Source: Carboxylicivirga sp. | Lineage (GTDB): Bacteria > Bacteroidota > Bacteroidia > Bacteroidales > Marinilabiliaceae | DNA: 64,000 nt | NCBI GenBank assembly: GCA_025210475.1 | Contig: JAOARW010000068.1 | Location: 18,167 to 82,166, forward strand | Direction of reading: 5' to 3' | Notes under the pieces: model-generated | The model's input: the letters and a program-made list of their open reading frames with translations, nothing else | Told to the model about the DNA's origin: nothing | Database searches by the model: none | Shown here: piece by piece, positions 8,485 to 17,923 of the stretch | Numbering within the stretch: position 1 is the stretch's first letter | Layout: each line of letters opens with the position of its first letter | Made by a program: the position numbers and the translations under genes

Positions 8485-10398
8485 ATGAGAATTAGACTGT
8501 TAGTGTTGTTTTTGATGGGGTCATTGCTTGTATTAGCCAATGATGGTGTGCGTGATACAGTGAAGGTAGAAGAGGTGGAGATAACAGCTTCGCGTAAAAA
8601 AAACTTAAATGATGGCTATCGAGAAACGGAAGTGTCAGGTATAATTCAGGGTAGTTTTTCTAATCGTACTTTGGGTGAGTTATTGCATCATTCATCAAAT
8701 ATAAACATTAGATCAAATGGTTCTCCGGGTGCAGCTACTTCTATTTCACTTAGAGGGCTAGGGGCATCGCAAACCCAAGTTAATTGGAATGGCTTTCCGA
8801 TTAATTCTGTTACATTAGGTTCGGCTGATGTTTCAAATGTTATGATTTCTCGTCAAAGTAGAATTTCCTTAGTGCAGGGTGCGGGAGGCGTTGCCTATGG
8901 TAGTGGTACATTTGGAGGAGCAATTAATATCGACTTTCAACCAGAGCGAAATTTAAACAATATTGCGTTGATTGATCTTTCACTCGGTTCGTTTGGAACA
9001 TATAAAGGTGCTGGTTCATATAATGCTCAGCTAAATAAGTTAGTATTTAGTGGTACCATTTTCGGAGATCATTCAGATGCGGATTTTCCGTATTATGATG
9101 AAATAAAAGGAAAGAAATTTAAAAGAAAAAATGCCGACTACAATCAATTAGGTGTTGAACAATATGTTAGTTTTAAACCAGATGCATATACCATTCTTAA
9201 AGGAGGGTTTCAAGCACAGGTTAAAGATTTAAACCTACCTTCAATTGAAGGCGCAGCATTGAATAATATCGAAAATCAAAAAGACTCTACTTTTCGACTA
9301 TTTCTAGATTACAAAAAAGTATTTAAAACAAGTTCATTGCATATTAAAGGTGCTTGGTTTTATACAGATCAGCATTATACGAAAGGAGCATTGGTGAACG
9401 AGATTGAGGTGACAACTATAGATTCTCGTATTAAAAGTAAATCATGGTTTGGAGATGTAAATTATCGAATATACCTACTTGATTACTTGTCGGTAGATGC
9501 TGGCGTTAGTTATAATAATACAACAGGTATAGTTGATGCCTATGGTGGCTCGCAGAAAGATGAAATAATAGGTTTAATTGGAGCCTTAAAATACAATAAT
9601 AAGTTTCAAGCTAACATGGCTTTGCGCAAGGAGTGGGCTAATAGTGTTGATTCCGATATTTTATTGAATGCCGGTGTTGTTTATCCGTTTAAGAACGGAA
9701 TAGCCTTAAGGAGTGCTTTTTCTCAGAAGTTCAGACGACCAACATTTAATGATTTGTATTGGGAGCCAGGAGGTAACCCAAACTTAAAACCTGAAAATGG
9801 TTATTCTATTGAGTTGGGTGTAAATTATCAATTTAACCTGGGGGGTATTGGTGATTTTATAGCTGATATATCGTCATATTATAGCCCTATTGAAGATATG
9901 ATAGTATGGCGTCCGCAAGGAGCTTTATGGTATGCAAAAAATTATAGTGATGTATTAACTCGAGGAGTTGATTTCAATTTAAATCATTTGCTTGATTTTT
10001 CTGGTTTAAAGTGGCAAACAAATGCTTCTCTAGCTTATAATAAGGCGACCATCGAAAGAATTAATGAGGAAAACAAAAATAAAGAAGGGCAACCGCTTCA
10101 TTATGCTCCGGAATGGACGAGCAATATTAATTCAGGTTTCTCAACACATAATGGGTATGAATTCAATATTAATTGGCATTTTGTTTCAAAAAGATTTTAT
10201 GATGATTCAATAAATACCCTTGAACCATATTGGTTATTTGGAGCGCGGTTAGCCAAAACTTTTGATGTTAAAACTCATCAATTGTTTGCTCAAATAAATG
10301 TTGAAAATATACTGGATAAGAGTTACCAGACGATAAGAGCGTATCCTATGCCAGGTCGTATGTTTCAGTTTAAAATTAAATACTTTATAAATAAATAG
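8485..10398 (+). CDS. btuB: BtuB-type TonB-dependent cobalamin receptor
   Basis: A 637-residue outer-membrane receptor with a signal peptide (MRIRLLVLFLMGSLLVLA), a likely TonB box near VEEVEITASRK, a plug domain (about 40-150, with SISLRGLGASQTQVNWNG) and a 22-strand-type barrel ending in an aromatic C-terminal strand. The open frame extends upstream to 8320, but that part lies inside the riboswitch and lacks a signal peptide, so the ATG at 8485 is the start. Placement under a cobalamin riboswitch makes vitamin B12/corrinoid import the likely function. The next gene starts two bases after the stop. Confidence 0.9.
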   Translation: MRIRLLVLFLMGSLLVLANDGVRDTVKVEEVEITASRKKNLNDGYRETEVSGIIQGSFSNRTLGELLHHSSNINIRSNGSPGAATSISLRGLGASQTQVNWNGFPINSVTLGSADVSNVMISRQSRISLVQGAGGVAYGSGTFGGAINIDFQPERNLNNIALIDLSLGSFGTYKGAGSYNAQLNKLVFSGTIFGDHSDADFPYYDEIKGKKFKRKNADYNQLGVEQYVSFKPDAYTILKGGFQAQVKDLNLPSIEGAALNNIENQKDSTFRLFLDYKKVFKTSSLHIKGAWFYTDQHYTKGALVNEIEVTTIDSRIKSKSWFGDVNYRIYLLDYLSVDAGVSYNNTTGIVDAYGGSQKDEIIGLIGALKYNNKFQANMALRKEWANSVDSDILLNAGVVYPFKNGIALRSAFSQKFRRPTFNDLYWEPGGNPNLKPENGYSIELGVNYQFNLGGIGDFIADISSYYSPIEDMIVWRPQGALWYAKNYSDVLTRGVDFNLNHLLDFSGLKWQTNASLAYNKATIERINEENKNKEGQPLHYAPEWTSNINSGFSTHNGYEFNINWHFVSKRFYDDSINTLEPYWLFGARLAKTFDVKTHQLFAQINVENILDKSYQTIRAYPMPGRMFQFKIKYFINK

Positions 10399-10400
10399 TC

Positions 10401-11465
10401 ATGAAAAAGTTATTCAAATTACAATTTGTTTTTGCTTTAGTAGCAATTTTATTTTCATCATGTTCTGATGATGATCCGACTCCAAGTTATCCATCTATTA
10501 AGGGTGATTTCATTGTAAGCCAAGGAAACTTCAAAATGAATAATGGGGCAATATCATTATTTGGAACAGAAACGACGGATAAAAATATTTATAAAACCGT
10601 TAATGATTTTGATCTGGGAGATGTTGTACAAGATTTTGAAATTGTTGATACCTTAGGCTTTATAGTTGTGAATAACTCACAGAAATTAGAAGTGGTTCGT
10701 ATGCGTGATTTTAAAAAGGTCGTAAGGATTGATGACGAAAAAGTAACCTATCCGCGTTATGTCGTTCAGGCTACTGAAAATACTGTTTATATATCGAATG
10801 GCGCAATGGAAGGAGAGGTTTTGATTTATGACTTCAAAAAATTTGAACTTGTTGGTGATATCAAAGTTGGTGTCGGACCAGAGATGATGGCTAAGGTTGG
10901 AAATAAAATGTATGTTGCTAATTCTGGTGGATGGGGAACCGACAAAACAGTTTCTGTAATTGATATTAATCAAGGTAAAGTCATCAAAACAATTGAGGTT
11001 GATGTGAGCAGTGTTACATTAAAGGCAGACAACGATAAAAATATTTGGGTATATAGTAAAGGTGTACCAACAATAATTCCAAACGAACCTTATGATATCT
11101 ACAACTATGACAAGGCTAAACTATTTAAGATTAACACTAGTACCGACGAAGTAATTAGTGAGTTTGCTTTGCCAGGTTTGGTAGGAACTTATGGTAGTAA
11201 TCTGTTTGCTATTTCTGAATCTGATGAAATTTACTTTATAACTGATGGGGTTTATAAAATGTCAACAGATGCAACTGAAGTGCCGACAAGTAAGTGGGGA
11301 CAAGGTGTTTATTTTGGGATTGAGGTTAATCCTGAAAATGGAACGGTTTATGGATTAAACTCTATAACCAATGAGGTTGAAATCTTAAATGCAACAGATG
11401 CTTCAATTGTAAAAAAGTATACTGAAACTAAGGCGATGCCTCATTCAGTTGTTTTTAATTATTAA
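10401..11465 (+). CDS. btuG: BtuG-like surface beta-propeller lipoprotein
   Basis: A 354-residue lipoprotein with lipobox FSSC (Cys about residue 21) followed by acidic SDDD, which fits a surface-export signal in Bacteroidota. The rest consists of repeated propeller-like blades; segments such as DFIVSQGNFKMNNG, VVQDFEIV and VVNNSQKLEVV resemble the DUF5074/YncE-type propeller of BtuG. BtuG caps BtuB at the cell surface and binds cobalamin very tightly. The two-base spacing after btuB and the shared riboswitch support this role. A rho-independent terminator follows. Confidence 0.8.
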   Translation: MKKLFKLQFVFALVAILFSSCSDDDPTPSYPSIKGDFIVSQGNFKMNNGAISLFGTETTDKNIYKTVNDFDLGDVVQDFEIVDTLGFIVVNNSQKLEVVRMRDFKKVVRIDDEKVTYPRYVVQATENTVYISNGAMEGEVLIYDFKKFELVGDIKVGVGPEMMAKVGNKMYVANSGGWGTDKTVSVIDINQGKVIKTIEVDVSSVTLKADNDKNIWVYSKGVPTIIPNEPYDIYNYDKAKLFKINTSTDEVISEFALPGLVGTYGSNLFAISESDEIYFITDGVYKMSTDATEVPTSKWGQGVYFGIEVNPENGTVYGLNSITNEVEILNATDASIVKKYTETKAMPHSVVFNY

Positions 11466-11511
11466 GTCAATCCAATAATATTGCCCTCGCTCTACGAGGA
11501 AAATAATTACA

Positions 11512-11534
11512 AGGTCGGTTTTACCGGCCTTTTT
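11512..11534 (+). terminator. Intrinsic terminator after btuG
   Basis: AGGTCGG (11512-11518) pairs with CCGGCCT (11524-11530) around a TTTTA loop with one G-T pair, followed by TTTT. A smaller hairpin, CCTCG-CTCTA-CGAGG, lies just upstream at 11485-11499. Confidence 0.8.
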
Positions 11535-11568
11535 GCTTTCTTTTGTTTAATATTTGGAAAAGGAATAA

Positions 11569-11576
11569 TATCTTTG
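11569..11576 (+). promoter_or_regulatory. Candidate -7 box (TATCTTTG) for the second propeller lipoprotein
   Basis: TATCTTTG matches TAnnTTTG; a TTTG at 11542-11545 lies 23 bases upstream, at the long end of the allowed spacing. The box lies between the btuG terminator and the next start codon. Confidence 0.4.
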
Positions 11577-11613
11577 GTTGCTTAATTTTAGCAGATGTCT
11601 ATAATAAATTAAT

Positions 11614-12711
11614 ATGAAGAAACTTTTCCTTGCCTTAGGAGTTGTGGCAGTAGCCGGATTCAGTAGTTGTGAAGATGTTAATACCTTTAAACTGGATAAA
11701 CACCAGGGGGCATATATTCTGAATCAGGAAAGCTCTAAAAGTACCATTAGTTACTATAACTACGAACGAGAGCAGTGTACCAATAATTATTACCAGCAAA
11801 ACAATGACGGGGTCAGCATTGGAAGTGGAGCTACAACAATGGTGGTGAACCGCAATAATGAATATCCCAAGGGTGTAGCTTATGTTGCCGTACCAGATGC
11901 TAATAGTATCGAGATAATTAATCTGGATGGTTTTAAAGGTGAGAGCGGTATAGATTTTAAAAAGCCGAAAGATATCTTAATTACCGGATTAACAACTGCA
12001 TATATAAGTGATGAAGATATGAATGTGACTGAATTTGACTTGTCTAATGCGAATGTTATTAAGTCATTTAAATTGGATGATCAGGCACAGAAGTTGGTTT
12101 CTTCCGGAAAATACTTGTATGCAGCCTGTAAGGGTGAAGCTGGTAAATCTAAAGTTTACGTCATTGATATGAGTACCAGCCTTTTTGTTGATACTGTTGA
12201 AGTGGCCAAGCAAAACCCGGTCGACATGGTGGTTGATACAGATCGTAAAGTGTGGGTTTACTACAACGATGCAGAGCAGGCAATCGTTAAGCTTAATAGA
12301 GATTTTAAAACCGATACGATATCTTATGATCCTACAACAAATGTATTAGTAGATACTACATATATTACCAATGAGCCTACAACATTTGAGTTAGGAACCA
12401 AGCAGGCTGATTACGCCAATCCTTTATGTATTTCGAGGGATGGTCGCACTTTGTATTACGTGTATGGTAAATTGTGTGCAAATTCTGTATTTATAGATAA
12501 AGAAAATGATTTATCTAAAGAATCAATCGTTTCAGGTACATACGAGAATGAAGCTTTTAATGGCATTGATTTGGATACCAAAACCAACCGATTGATGGGC
12601 TTAACCACAAGTAAACAATTGGTTGTTCTTAAAAGCGCGGATGATGTTTGGACAGATGAGGCCGTTTATCCGGTAGGAGAAAATCCGATCATGACGACCT
12701 TCAATTATTAG
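11614..12711 (+). CDS. Surface lipoprotein, propeller-like, BtuG-related (cobalamin locus)
   Basis: A 365-residue lipoprotein (lipobox FSSC, about residue 19, followed by the acidic Glu-Asp). It has a run of blade-like repeats with VAVPDANSIEIINL, YISDEDMNVTEFDL and VYVIDMSTSLFVDTV, resembling YncE/DUF5074 propellers, and shares the ending ..TTFNY with the preceding BtuG-like protein (..VVFNY). It is therefore probably a distant paralogue, perhaps a second corrinoid-binding protein. It is separated from btuG by a terminator and has its own candidate promoter, so it may escape riboswitch control. The ligand is not known from sequence. Confidence 0.6.
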   Translation: MKKLFLALGVVAVAGFSSCEDVNTFKLDKHQGAYILNQESSKSTISYYNYEREQCTNNYYQQNNDGVSIGSGATTMVVNRNNEYPKGVAYVAVPDANSIEIINLDGFKGESGIDFKKPKDILITGLTTAYISDEDMNVTEFDLSNANVIKSFKLDDQAQKLVSSGKYLYAACKGEAGKSKVYVIDMSTSLFVDTVEVAKQNPVDMVVDTDRKVWVYYNDAEQAIVKLNRDFKTDTISYDPTTNVLVDTTYITNEPTTFELGTKQADYANPLCISRDGRTLYYVYGKLCANSVFIDKENDLSKESIVSGTYENEAFNGIDLDTKTNRLMGLTTSKQLVVLKSADDVWTDEAVYPVGENPIMTTFNY

Positions 12712-12731
12712 AAATTATAAGATTTATATAG

Positions 12732-12764
12732 AAAGGCTGGCAAAGATGTCAGCCTTTTCTTTTA
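12732..12764. terminator. Bidirectional terminator between convergent genes
   Basis: AAAGGCTG (12732-12739) pairs with CAGCCTTT (12750-12757), followed by TTCTTTT on the plus strand. Its T-tract touches the stop codon of the minus-strand thioesterase gene. Confidence 0.75.
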
Positions 12765-13193
12765 CCCGCCATGTTCTTCAACAAAGGTTTTGTGGCAAAC
12801 AATGTAACGCTCGTGGGCACCTATGCCAATTGAATCACCACTTTTATTGATCATCGCCACGTCGAAAAAAAGTTTTTTACCTTCCATAAATTTAAGGTGG
12901 GCACGACAAATAATCTCTTGGCCGGCTTTGGCTGTATGCAGATGTCGTACATTCATTTCAGTGCTAACCGAATCGTAACCGACAGGTAAATTAGGATCAA
13001 TTAAAGCTACGCAACATTGTTCCATATATACAATCATGGCGGCCGTTGAGATAAACGGAACTTTGCCCGTTTTTAGGTGAGTAGCCAGATCTTCGCGCCG
13101 AACGATAATTGTTTTTTCCGTTTGACTTCCTACCGATAAATGGTAGTTGCTGGGTGGGGCTCCTTTATACTTTTTGTCACAGTCTGAACTCAT
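12762..13193 (-). CDS. Hotdog-fold acyl-CoA thioesterase, FlK-like
   Basis: A 143-residue single hotdog domain. The segment PFISTAAMIVYMEQCC carries the Thr and Glu positions, and GYDSVSTEMNVRHLHTAKAG the His position, that form the active site in the fluoroacetyl-CoA thioesterase (FlK) group. The substrate cannot be read from the sequence; small-molecule acyl-CoA proofreading is the usual role. It is a stand-alone gene on the minus strand, convergent with the cobalamin locus. Confidence 0.75.
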   Translation of the reverse strand: MSSDCDKKYKGAPPSNYHLSVGSQTEKTIIVRREDLATHLKTGKVPFISTAAMIVYMEQCCVALIDPNLPVGYDSVSTEMNVRHLHTAKAGQEIICRAHLKFMEGKKLFFDVAMINKSGDSIGIGAHERYIVCHKTFVEEHGG

Positions 13194-13383
13194 ATTGATT
13201 GGGTCTTTCTATAAATTTAATCCTTTTTGAAAGGAAAAAAAATCTTTGTTTTAGAAAAGATTAATCGAAAATCGAGATTAGGTCAAAAAATACTTGAAGT
13301 GTAGGACAAAAGATCATAGGTAAATCGCAGTGCAAATACCTTCAATCGGTGTTGGGTGATCAGTTTTGATACATTTTTAAGGC

Positions 13384-13413
13384 ATAAAAAAAGGTGAGCA
13401 TTCAACTCACCTT
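13384..13413 (-). terminator. Intrinsic terminator of prfC
   Basis: On the minus strand AAGGTGAG (13406-13413) pairs with CTCACCTT (13391-13398) and is followed by a run of Ts (the A-run at 13386-13392 on the plus strand). It sits about 20 bases after the prfC stop. Confidence 0.85.
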
Positions 13414-13435
13414 GCTTAATAACGTATTTATCTTT

Positions 13436-15013
13436 TTAAAACTCCGAAGTAAAGTGGAATTTAATATTTTTAAAATTGCTTTCGGCCATTTGCAACATAT
13501 AGGCTGAATCGGCCATAAACACATCGCGTCCGAATTTATCTTTGGCCATGTACTGCAGCTTACGCTTTTTAAAATCTTCCAACTCGGCCTGATTGTCGCT
13601 TTCTAACCAGCAGGCTTTGTACAGATTAATTGGCTCGTAACGGCATTTAGCACCATATTCGTGTAACAAGCGGTATTCAATTACTTCAAACTGAAGCGCG
13701 CCTACCGTACCAATTACTTTTCGACCATTAAACTGGCTGGTAAAAAGCTGGGCTACACCTTCGTCCATCAACTGATCAATACCTTTGGCCAATTGTTTCG
13801 ATTTCATCGGATCATCATTCTCGATATAACGAAACAGTTCAGGTGAGAAACTTGGTAAACCTTTGTAATTGAGTTTTTCACCGGAGGTGACGGTATCTCC
13901 AATTTTAAAATTACCAGTATCCGGAATACCAACGATATCGCCCGGATAAGCCTCGTCAATAATGGATTTCTTTTCGGCCATAAAAGCAGTGGGACTCGAA
14001 AATTTCATGTTCTTGCCAATGCGTACATGATGGTAATTGGTATTACGCATAAATTTACCCGAGCATATTTTTAAGAAGGCCAAACGGTTACGGTGGTTGG
14101 GATCCATGTTGGCATGAATCTTAAATACAAAACCGGTCATTTTATCTTCATCGGCTGTTACCAGGCGTTCTTCGGCTTGTGATGGCTGCGGCGATGGAGC
14201 AATTTTTAAGAAACACTCCAATAATTCCTTTACACCAAAATTATTTAAGGCACTACCAAAAAACACCGGTGCCACCTGGGCATTCATATAGGTTTTTGAT
14301 TCAAATTCAGGATAAACACCCGTAACCAGCTCCAATTCTTCGCGCATCATTTCTGCGGCATCTTCACCTATTTGTTCATCAATGGTTTGGTCACTCAGGT
14401 CTTTTATGGCGATTCCTTCCTCCAGTACTTGTTTACCCGGTTCAAACAGGTATAAACTTTCGTCAAACAGGTTATATACACCTCTAAACTGAGGGCCGTT
14501 ACCAATTGGCCAACTAAGCGGACGGACTTTAATTTTTAGTTCTTCTTCAACTTCATCCAATAAGTCAAACGGATCTTTACTTGGGCGGTCGAGCTTATTG
14601 ATAAAAACAATTACCGGGGTATTGCGCATCCGGCAAACTTCCATCAATTTACGTGTTTGGGCCTCTACACCCTTAGCGGCATCCACCACAATAATCACAC
14701 TGTCAACAGCTGTTAAAGTACGAAATGTATCTTCAGCAAAGTCTTGGTGACCCGGTGTATCCAAAATATTGACTTTGTAGCCATCGTATTCAAAGCCCAT
14801 CACCGAGGTGGCAACCGAAATACCCCTTTGTTTTTCAATTTCCATAAAATCGGAGGTGGCTGTTTTCTTAATCTTATTCGATTTAACAGCTCCGGCAACG
14901 TGAATGGCACCACCAAAAAGAAGCAGTTTCTCGGTCAATGTTGTTTTACCCGCATCCGGGTGACTTATAATGGCAAATGTTCGTCTTCTGTTTATTTCAT
15001 CAATAAAACCCAT
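13436..15013 (-). CDS. prfC: Peptide chain release factor 3
   Basis: A 525-residue translational GTPase. The N-terminal G domain shows G1 (ISHPDAGKTTL), the switch region EIEKQRGISVATSVM, G3 (DTPGHQDF) and G4 (INKLD), followed by RF3-type domains II and III. RF3 recycles RF1/RF2 from the ribosome after peptide release. The open frame continues eight codons further upstream to a TTG at 15037, but the ATG at 15013 gives the family N-terminus MGFIDEINRRRTFAI and has GAAGG just before it, so I prefer it. It has its own terminator. Confidence 0.95.
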   Translation of the reverse strand: MGFIDEINRRRTFAIISHPDAGKTTLTEKLLLFGGAIHVAGAVKSNKIKKTATSDFMEIEKQRGISVATSVMGFEYDGYKVNILDTPGHQDFAEDTFRTLTAVDSVIIVVDAAKGVEAQTRKLMEVCRMRNTPVIVFINKLDRPSKDPFDLLDEVEEELKIKVRPLSWPIGNGPQFRGVYNLFDESLYLFEPGKQVLEEGIAIKDLSDQTIDEQIGEDAAEMMREELELVTGVYPEFESKTYMNAQVAPVFFGSALNNFGVKELLECFLKIAPSPQPSQAEERLVTADEDKMTGFVFKIHANMDPNHRNRLAFLKICSGKFMRNTNYHHVRIGKNMKFSSPTAFMAEKKSIIDEAYPGDIVGIPDTGNFKIGDTVTSGEKLNYKGLPSFSPELFRYIENDDPMKSKQLAKGIDQLMDEGVAQLFTSQFNGRKVIGTVGALQFEVIEYRLLHEYGAKCRYEPINLYKACWLESDNQAELEDFKKRKLQYMAKDKFGRDVFMADSAYMLQMAESNFKNIKFHFTSEF

Positions 15014-15191
15014 ATCCTTCGTTTTTGCAAGCTGCAAAGTTAAACATTCGACGCAATTTCATGTTTATCACTAAAAGAATTGTTTAATTAAAATTAATGC
15101 TTGATTTTGCTTTGTTTTAAAGATATTTTTTAATTTTTGCTTTTGAATTAAAAGAAAAATCAAGCAAACAGTTAAATCTTAGAAAAGATCG

Positions 15192-16061
15192 ATGATTATG
15201 GGGTGGACGAATTACCACGGACATTGTGAATATTGCGACGGACAAGGAAAAATAGAAGACTATGTTCAAAAGGCCATAGAATTAAAGATGAGTGCCATCG
15301 GTATTTCATCGCATGCGCCGGTTCCTTTTCCAACCGACTGGAATATGCCAAAGTATAAGTTAAGCGACTATCTCAATGAGGTTGATCAATTGAAGGCAAA
15401 ATACAAGGGGCAAATCGAAGTTTATAAATCTCTTGAAGTGGATTATATTCCTGATATGATTTCACCAAAGTCAGATTTGATAATTAAATCAGATCTTGAT
15501 TATACGGTTGGATCGGTTCATTTCATTGGTCAGTTGAAGGATGGAACCCATTGGGCGGTGGATGCACCGGTTGATGAATTTAAGCAGGGGTTAGAGGAAA
15601 CTTTTAATGGAGATATTAAGGCAGCAGCAAGGAAGTATTACGAATTGCAACGGGAAATGATAGCTGATACAACTCCGGATATTATCGGCCATATGGATAA
15701 GATTAAAATGCATAATAAAGCATTAAAGCTTTTTGATGAGCAAGCGCAATGGTATCTGGATGAAGTGCATCAAACGCTTGAGCTAATAAAAGAAAAAGGC
15801 GTGATTGTAGAGATAAATACAAAAGCCTACTTTCGTGATGGGCATCTTTTTCCTGGACCGGAGCATTTTGCAAAATTGAAGGAATTAAATATTCCGATTA
15901 CGATTAACAGTGATGCTCACCATCCGGATCGTTTAACAAATGCATTTGAGGAGGTAGCTCAGATGCTGGTTGATGCAGGTTTTACCCATACAAGCGAATT
16001 AGTGGATGGTCGATGGCAAACAGTGGCCTTAAGCCCGGAGGGTATTTTAGTAAAGGTATAG
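15192..16061 (+). CDS. PHP-domain histidinol-phosphatase
   Basis: A 289-residue PHP-family phosphoesterase. The metal-binding N-terminal motif NYHGHCEYCDGQG, GISSHAPVPFP, the conserved VGSVHFI and the late NSDAHHP motif place it in the HisK/HisJ-type histidinol-phosphate phosphatase group. That enzyme removes phosphate from L-histidinol phosphate in histidine synthesis. No other his gene is adjacent. A downstream in-frame ATG at 15198 (MGWTNYHGH) is an equally possible start. It is divergent from prfC. Confidence 0.82.
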   Translation: MIMGWTNYHGHCEYCDGQGKIEDYVQKAIELKMSAIGISSHAPVPFPTDWNMPKYKLSDYLNEVDQLKAKYKGQIEVYKSLEVDYIPDMISPKSDLIIKSDLDYTVGSVHFIGQLKDGTHWAVDAPVDEFKQGLEETFNGDIKAAARKYYELQREMIADTTPDIIGHMDKIKMHNKALKLFDEQAQWYLDEVHQTLELIKEKGVIVEINTKAYFRDGHLFPGPEHFAKLKELNIPITINSDAHHPDRLTNAFEEVAQMLVDAGFTHTSELVDGRWQTVALSPEGILVKV

Positions 16062-16243
16062 AATAATAATAGGTCGTTAGTGTCTAAAAATTGATTTCGC
16101 CGTTATTCGGACAGGGAGTTTATTTTGGCAGAATATTTTAAGCAAGCAGAGCTTCGTCTTGATACTCATATATTGATACTTTTCTGGCTTGTTATCAGTC
16201 TGGTTGTGGAAAATGACAAATTACTGGAATAAAAAAGTATAAA

Positions 16244-16285
16244 AAAACCTGCTAAGCTTAAATGAGTTTAGCAGGTTTTATTTTT
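16244..16285. terminator. Bidirectional terminator
   Basis: AAAACCTGCTAA (16244-16255) pairs perfectly over 12 bases with TTAGCAGGTTTT (16268-16279), with A-runs before and T-runs after. It separates the histidinol-phosphatase gene from the convergent carboxylase operon. Confidence 0.85.
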
Positions 16286-16297
16286 CAGGTATTTTGG

Positions 16298-17836
16298 CTA
16301 TAAAGGAATATTTCCATGTTTCTTTAAAGGAGCCGACTCACTCTTGTTTTGAGTCATTTCCAGTGCCTGAATTAATTTAAAACGGGTATCCTCAGGTAAA
16401 ATAATCTCGTCGATATAACCCATTTTAGCAGCCTGATACGGGTTGGCAAAATTCTCGCGATAATCATCAACGCGCTCTGCTTTGGCAATCTCATCTGTTT
16501 CACCGCGGAAAATGATGTTAACAGCACCTTCAGGCCCCATAACTGCAATTTCGGCGGTTGGGTAAGCAAAATTAATGTCGGCCATTAAGTGTTTCGATGC
16601 CATAACATCATAAGCACCACCATAGGCTTTACGTGTAATAACCGTAATTTTTGGTACAGTGGCTTCGGCATAGGCATAAAGTAATTTGGCACCGTGCTTA
16701 ATAATTCCACCATATTCCTGAACTGTGCCTGGTAAAAATCCTGGTACATCAACAAAGGTGACCACCGGAATATTGAAAGCATCACAGAAACGTACAAATC
16801 GGGCACCTTTTGAAGACGATTCAATGTCCAGCACACCGGCCAGGTAATTTGGCTGATTGGCTACAATTCCAACTGTTCGTCCTGCCATGCGCCCAAAGCC
16901 AGTAATTATGTTTTGTGCATAATGCGGCATTACTTCAAAGAAATGCTTGTTATCAACCACCGAACCAATAACATCGTGCATGTCGTAAGGCTTGTTAGGA
17001 TCGGCAGGAATGAGGTTTTGCAGTTCTTCATTTTTACGACGAATATCATCAGTTGTTGGCAATACCGGCGGATCCTCCATGTTATTGGATGGAATAAAAC
17101 TCAGTAATTCCCGAATCATCATTAAGGTGTGCTCGTCATCATCGGCCATAAAATGCGCTACGCCACTTTTGGCATTATGCGTCATCGCTCCACCAAGTTC
17201 TTCTTTAGTTACTTCTTCATGGGTAACGGTTTTTATTACTTCGGGTCCGGTAACAAACATATAGCTGGTGTCTTTTACCATAAAAATAAAGTCGGTGAGG
17301 GCAGGAGAGTAGACTGCACCACCTGCACACGGTCCCATGATGGCCGAGATTTGAGGTATCACCCCTGAGGCTTTTACATTTAAATAAAAGATATCGCCAT
17401 AACCTGCCAGACTTTGAACACCTTCCTGAATGCGGGCACCTCCTGAATCGTTCAGTCCAACAAGTGGAGCGCCCATTTTAAGCGCCAGCTTTGATATTTT
17501 TAAGATCTTATCGGCATTGGTACGACTCAAAGATCCGCCAAATACCGTGAAGTCCTGGGCAAATACATAAACCAATCGACCGTCCACTTTTCCGTATCCC
17601 GTGATAAAACCATCGCCCGGAAAGTGCGTTTTCTCCATTCCAAAATTGGTACAACGGTGCTCTACCAGCTTATCAAGCTCCACAAAGGTGCCGGCATCTA
17701 AAAACACATCGATGCGTTCGCGGGCGGTTAATTTGCCGCCTTTATGTTGTTTTTCGATTCGTGCTTCCCCGCCACCGGCTTCGGCCTCGCGGTTACGCTC
17801 TTCAAATTTTTTATATTTTTCTTCTAAACTTTGCAT
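16298..17836 (-). CDS. Acyl-CoA carboxyltransferase beta subunit (propionyl-CoA carboxylase type)
   Basis: A 512-residue carboxyltransferase with both crotonase-like halves. Visible are LTARERIDVFLD, the acyl-CoA-binding GGARIQEGV, the oxyanion segment GPCAGGAVYSPAL, and in the C-terminal half FVDVPGFLPG and AYGGAYDVM. Length and motifs match PccB/MmdA. With the carrier and biotin carboxylase genes upstream, it forms a complete biotin-dependent carboxylase that converts propionyl-CoA to methylmalonyl-CoA. No sodium-pump decarboxylase subunit is adjacent, which favours carboxylase over decarboxylase. It is the last gene of the operon. Confidence 0.9.
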   Translation of the reverse strand: MQSLEEKYKKFEERNREAEAGGGEARIEKQHKGGKLTARERIDVFLDAGTFVELDKLVEHRCTNFGMEKTHFPGDGFITGYGKVDGRLVYVFAQDFTVFGGSLSRTNADKILKISKLALKMGAPLVGLNDSGGARIQEGVQSLAGYGDIFYLNVKASGVIPQISAIMGPCAGGAVYSPALTDFIFMVKDTSYMFVTGPEVIKTVTHEEVTKEELGGAMTHNAKSGVAHFMADDDEHTLMMIRELLSFIPSNNMEDPPVLPTTDDIRRKNEELQNLIPADPNKPYDMHDVIGSVVDNKHFFEVMPHYAQNIITGFGRMAGRTVGIVANQPNYLAGVLDIESSSKGARFVRFCDAFNIPVVTFVDVPGFLPGTVQEYGGIIKHGAKLLYAYAEATVPKITVITRKAYGGAYDVMASKHLMADINFAYPTAEIAVMGPEGAVNIIFRGETDEIAKAERVDDYRENFANPYQAAKMGYIDEIILPEDTRFKLIQALEMTQNKSESAPLKKHGNIPL

Positions 17837-17923
17837 TGTTTCTAACTAATTGCTTCCGATCCTTTGTATTTGTACAAATGGGAATTATTCAAGCTTCTCC
17901 GGCACAAAAGGATGGTAATGTTA

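Noticed and set aside
16110..16231. Short hydrophobic open frame after the histidinol-phosphatase gene
   Set aside because: It starts only with TTG, has about 35 codons and lacks other support.
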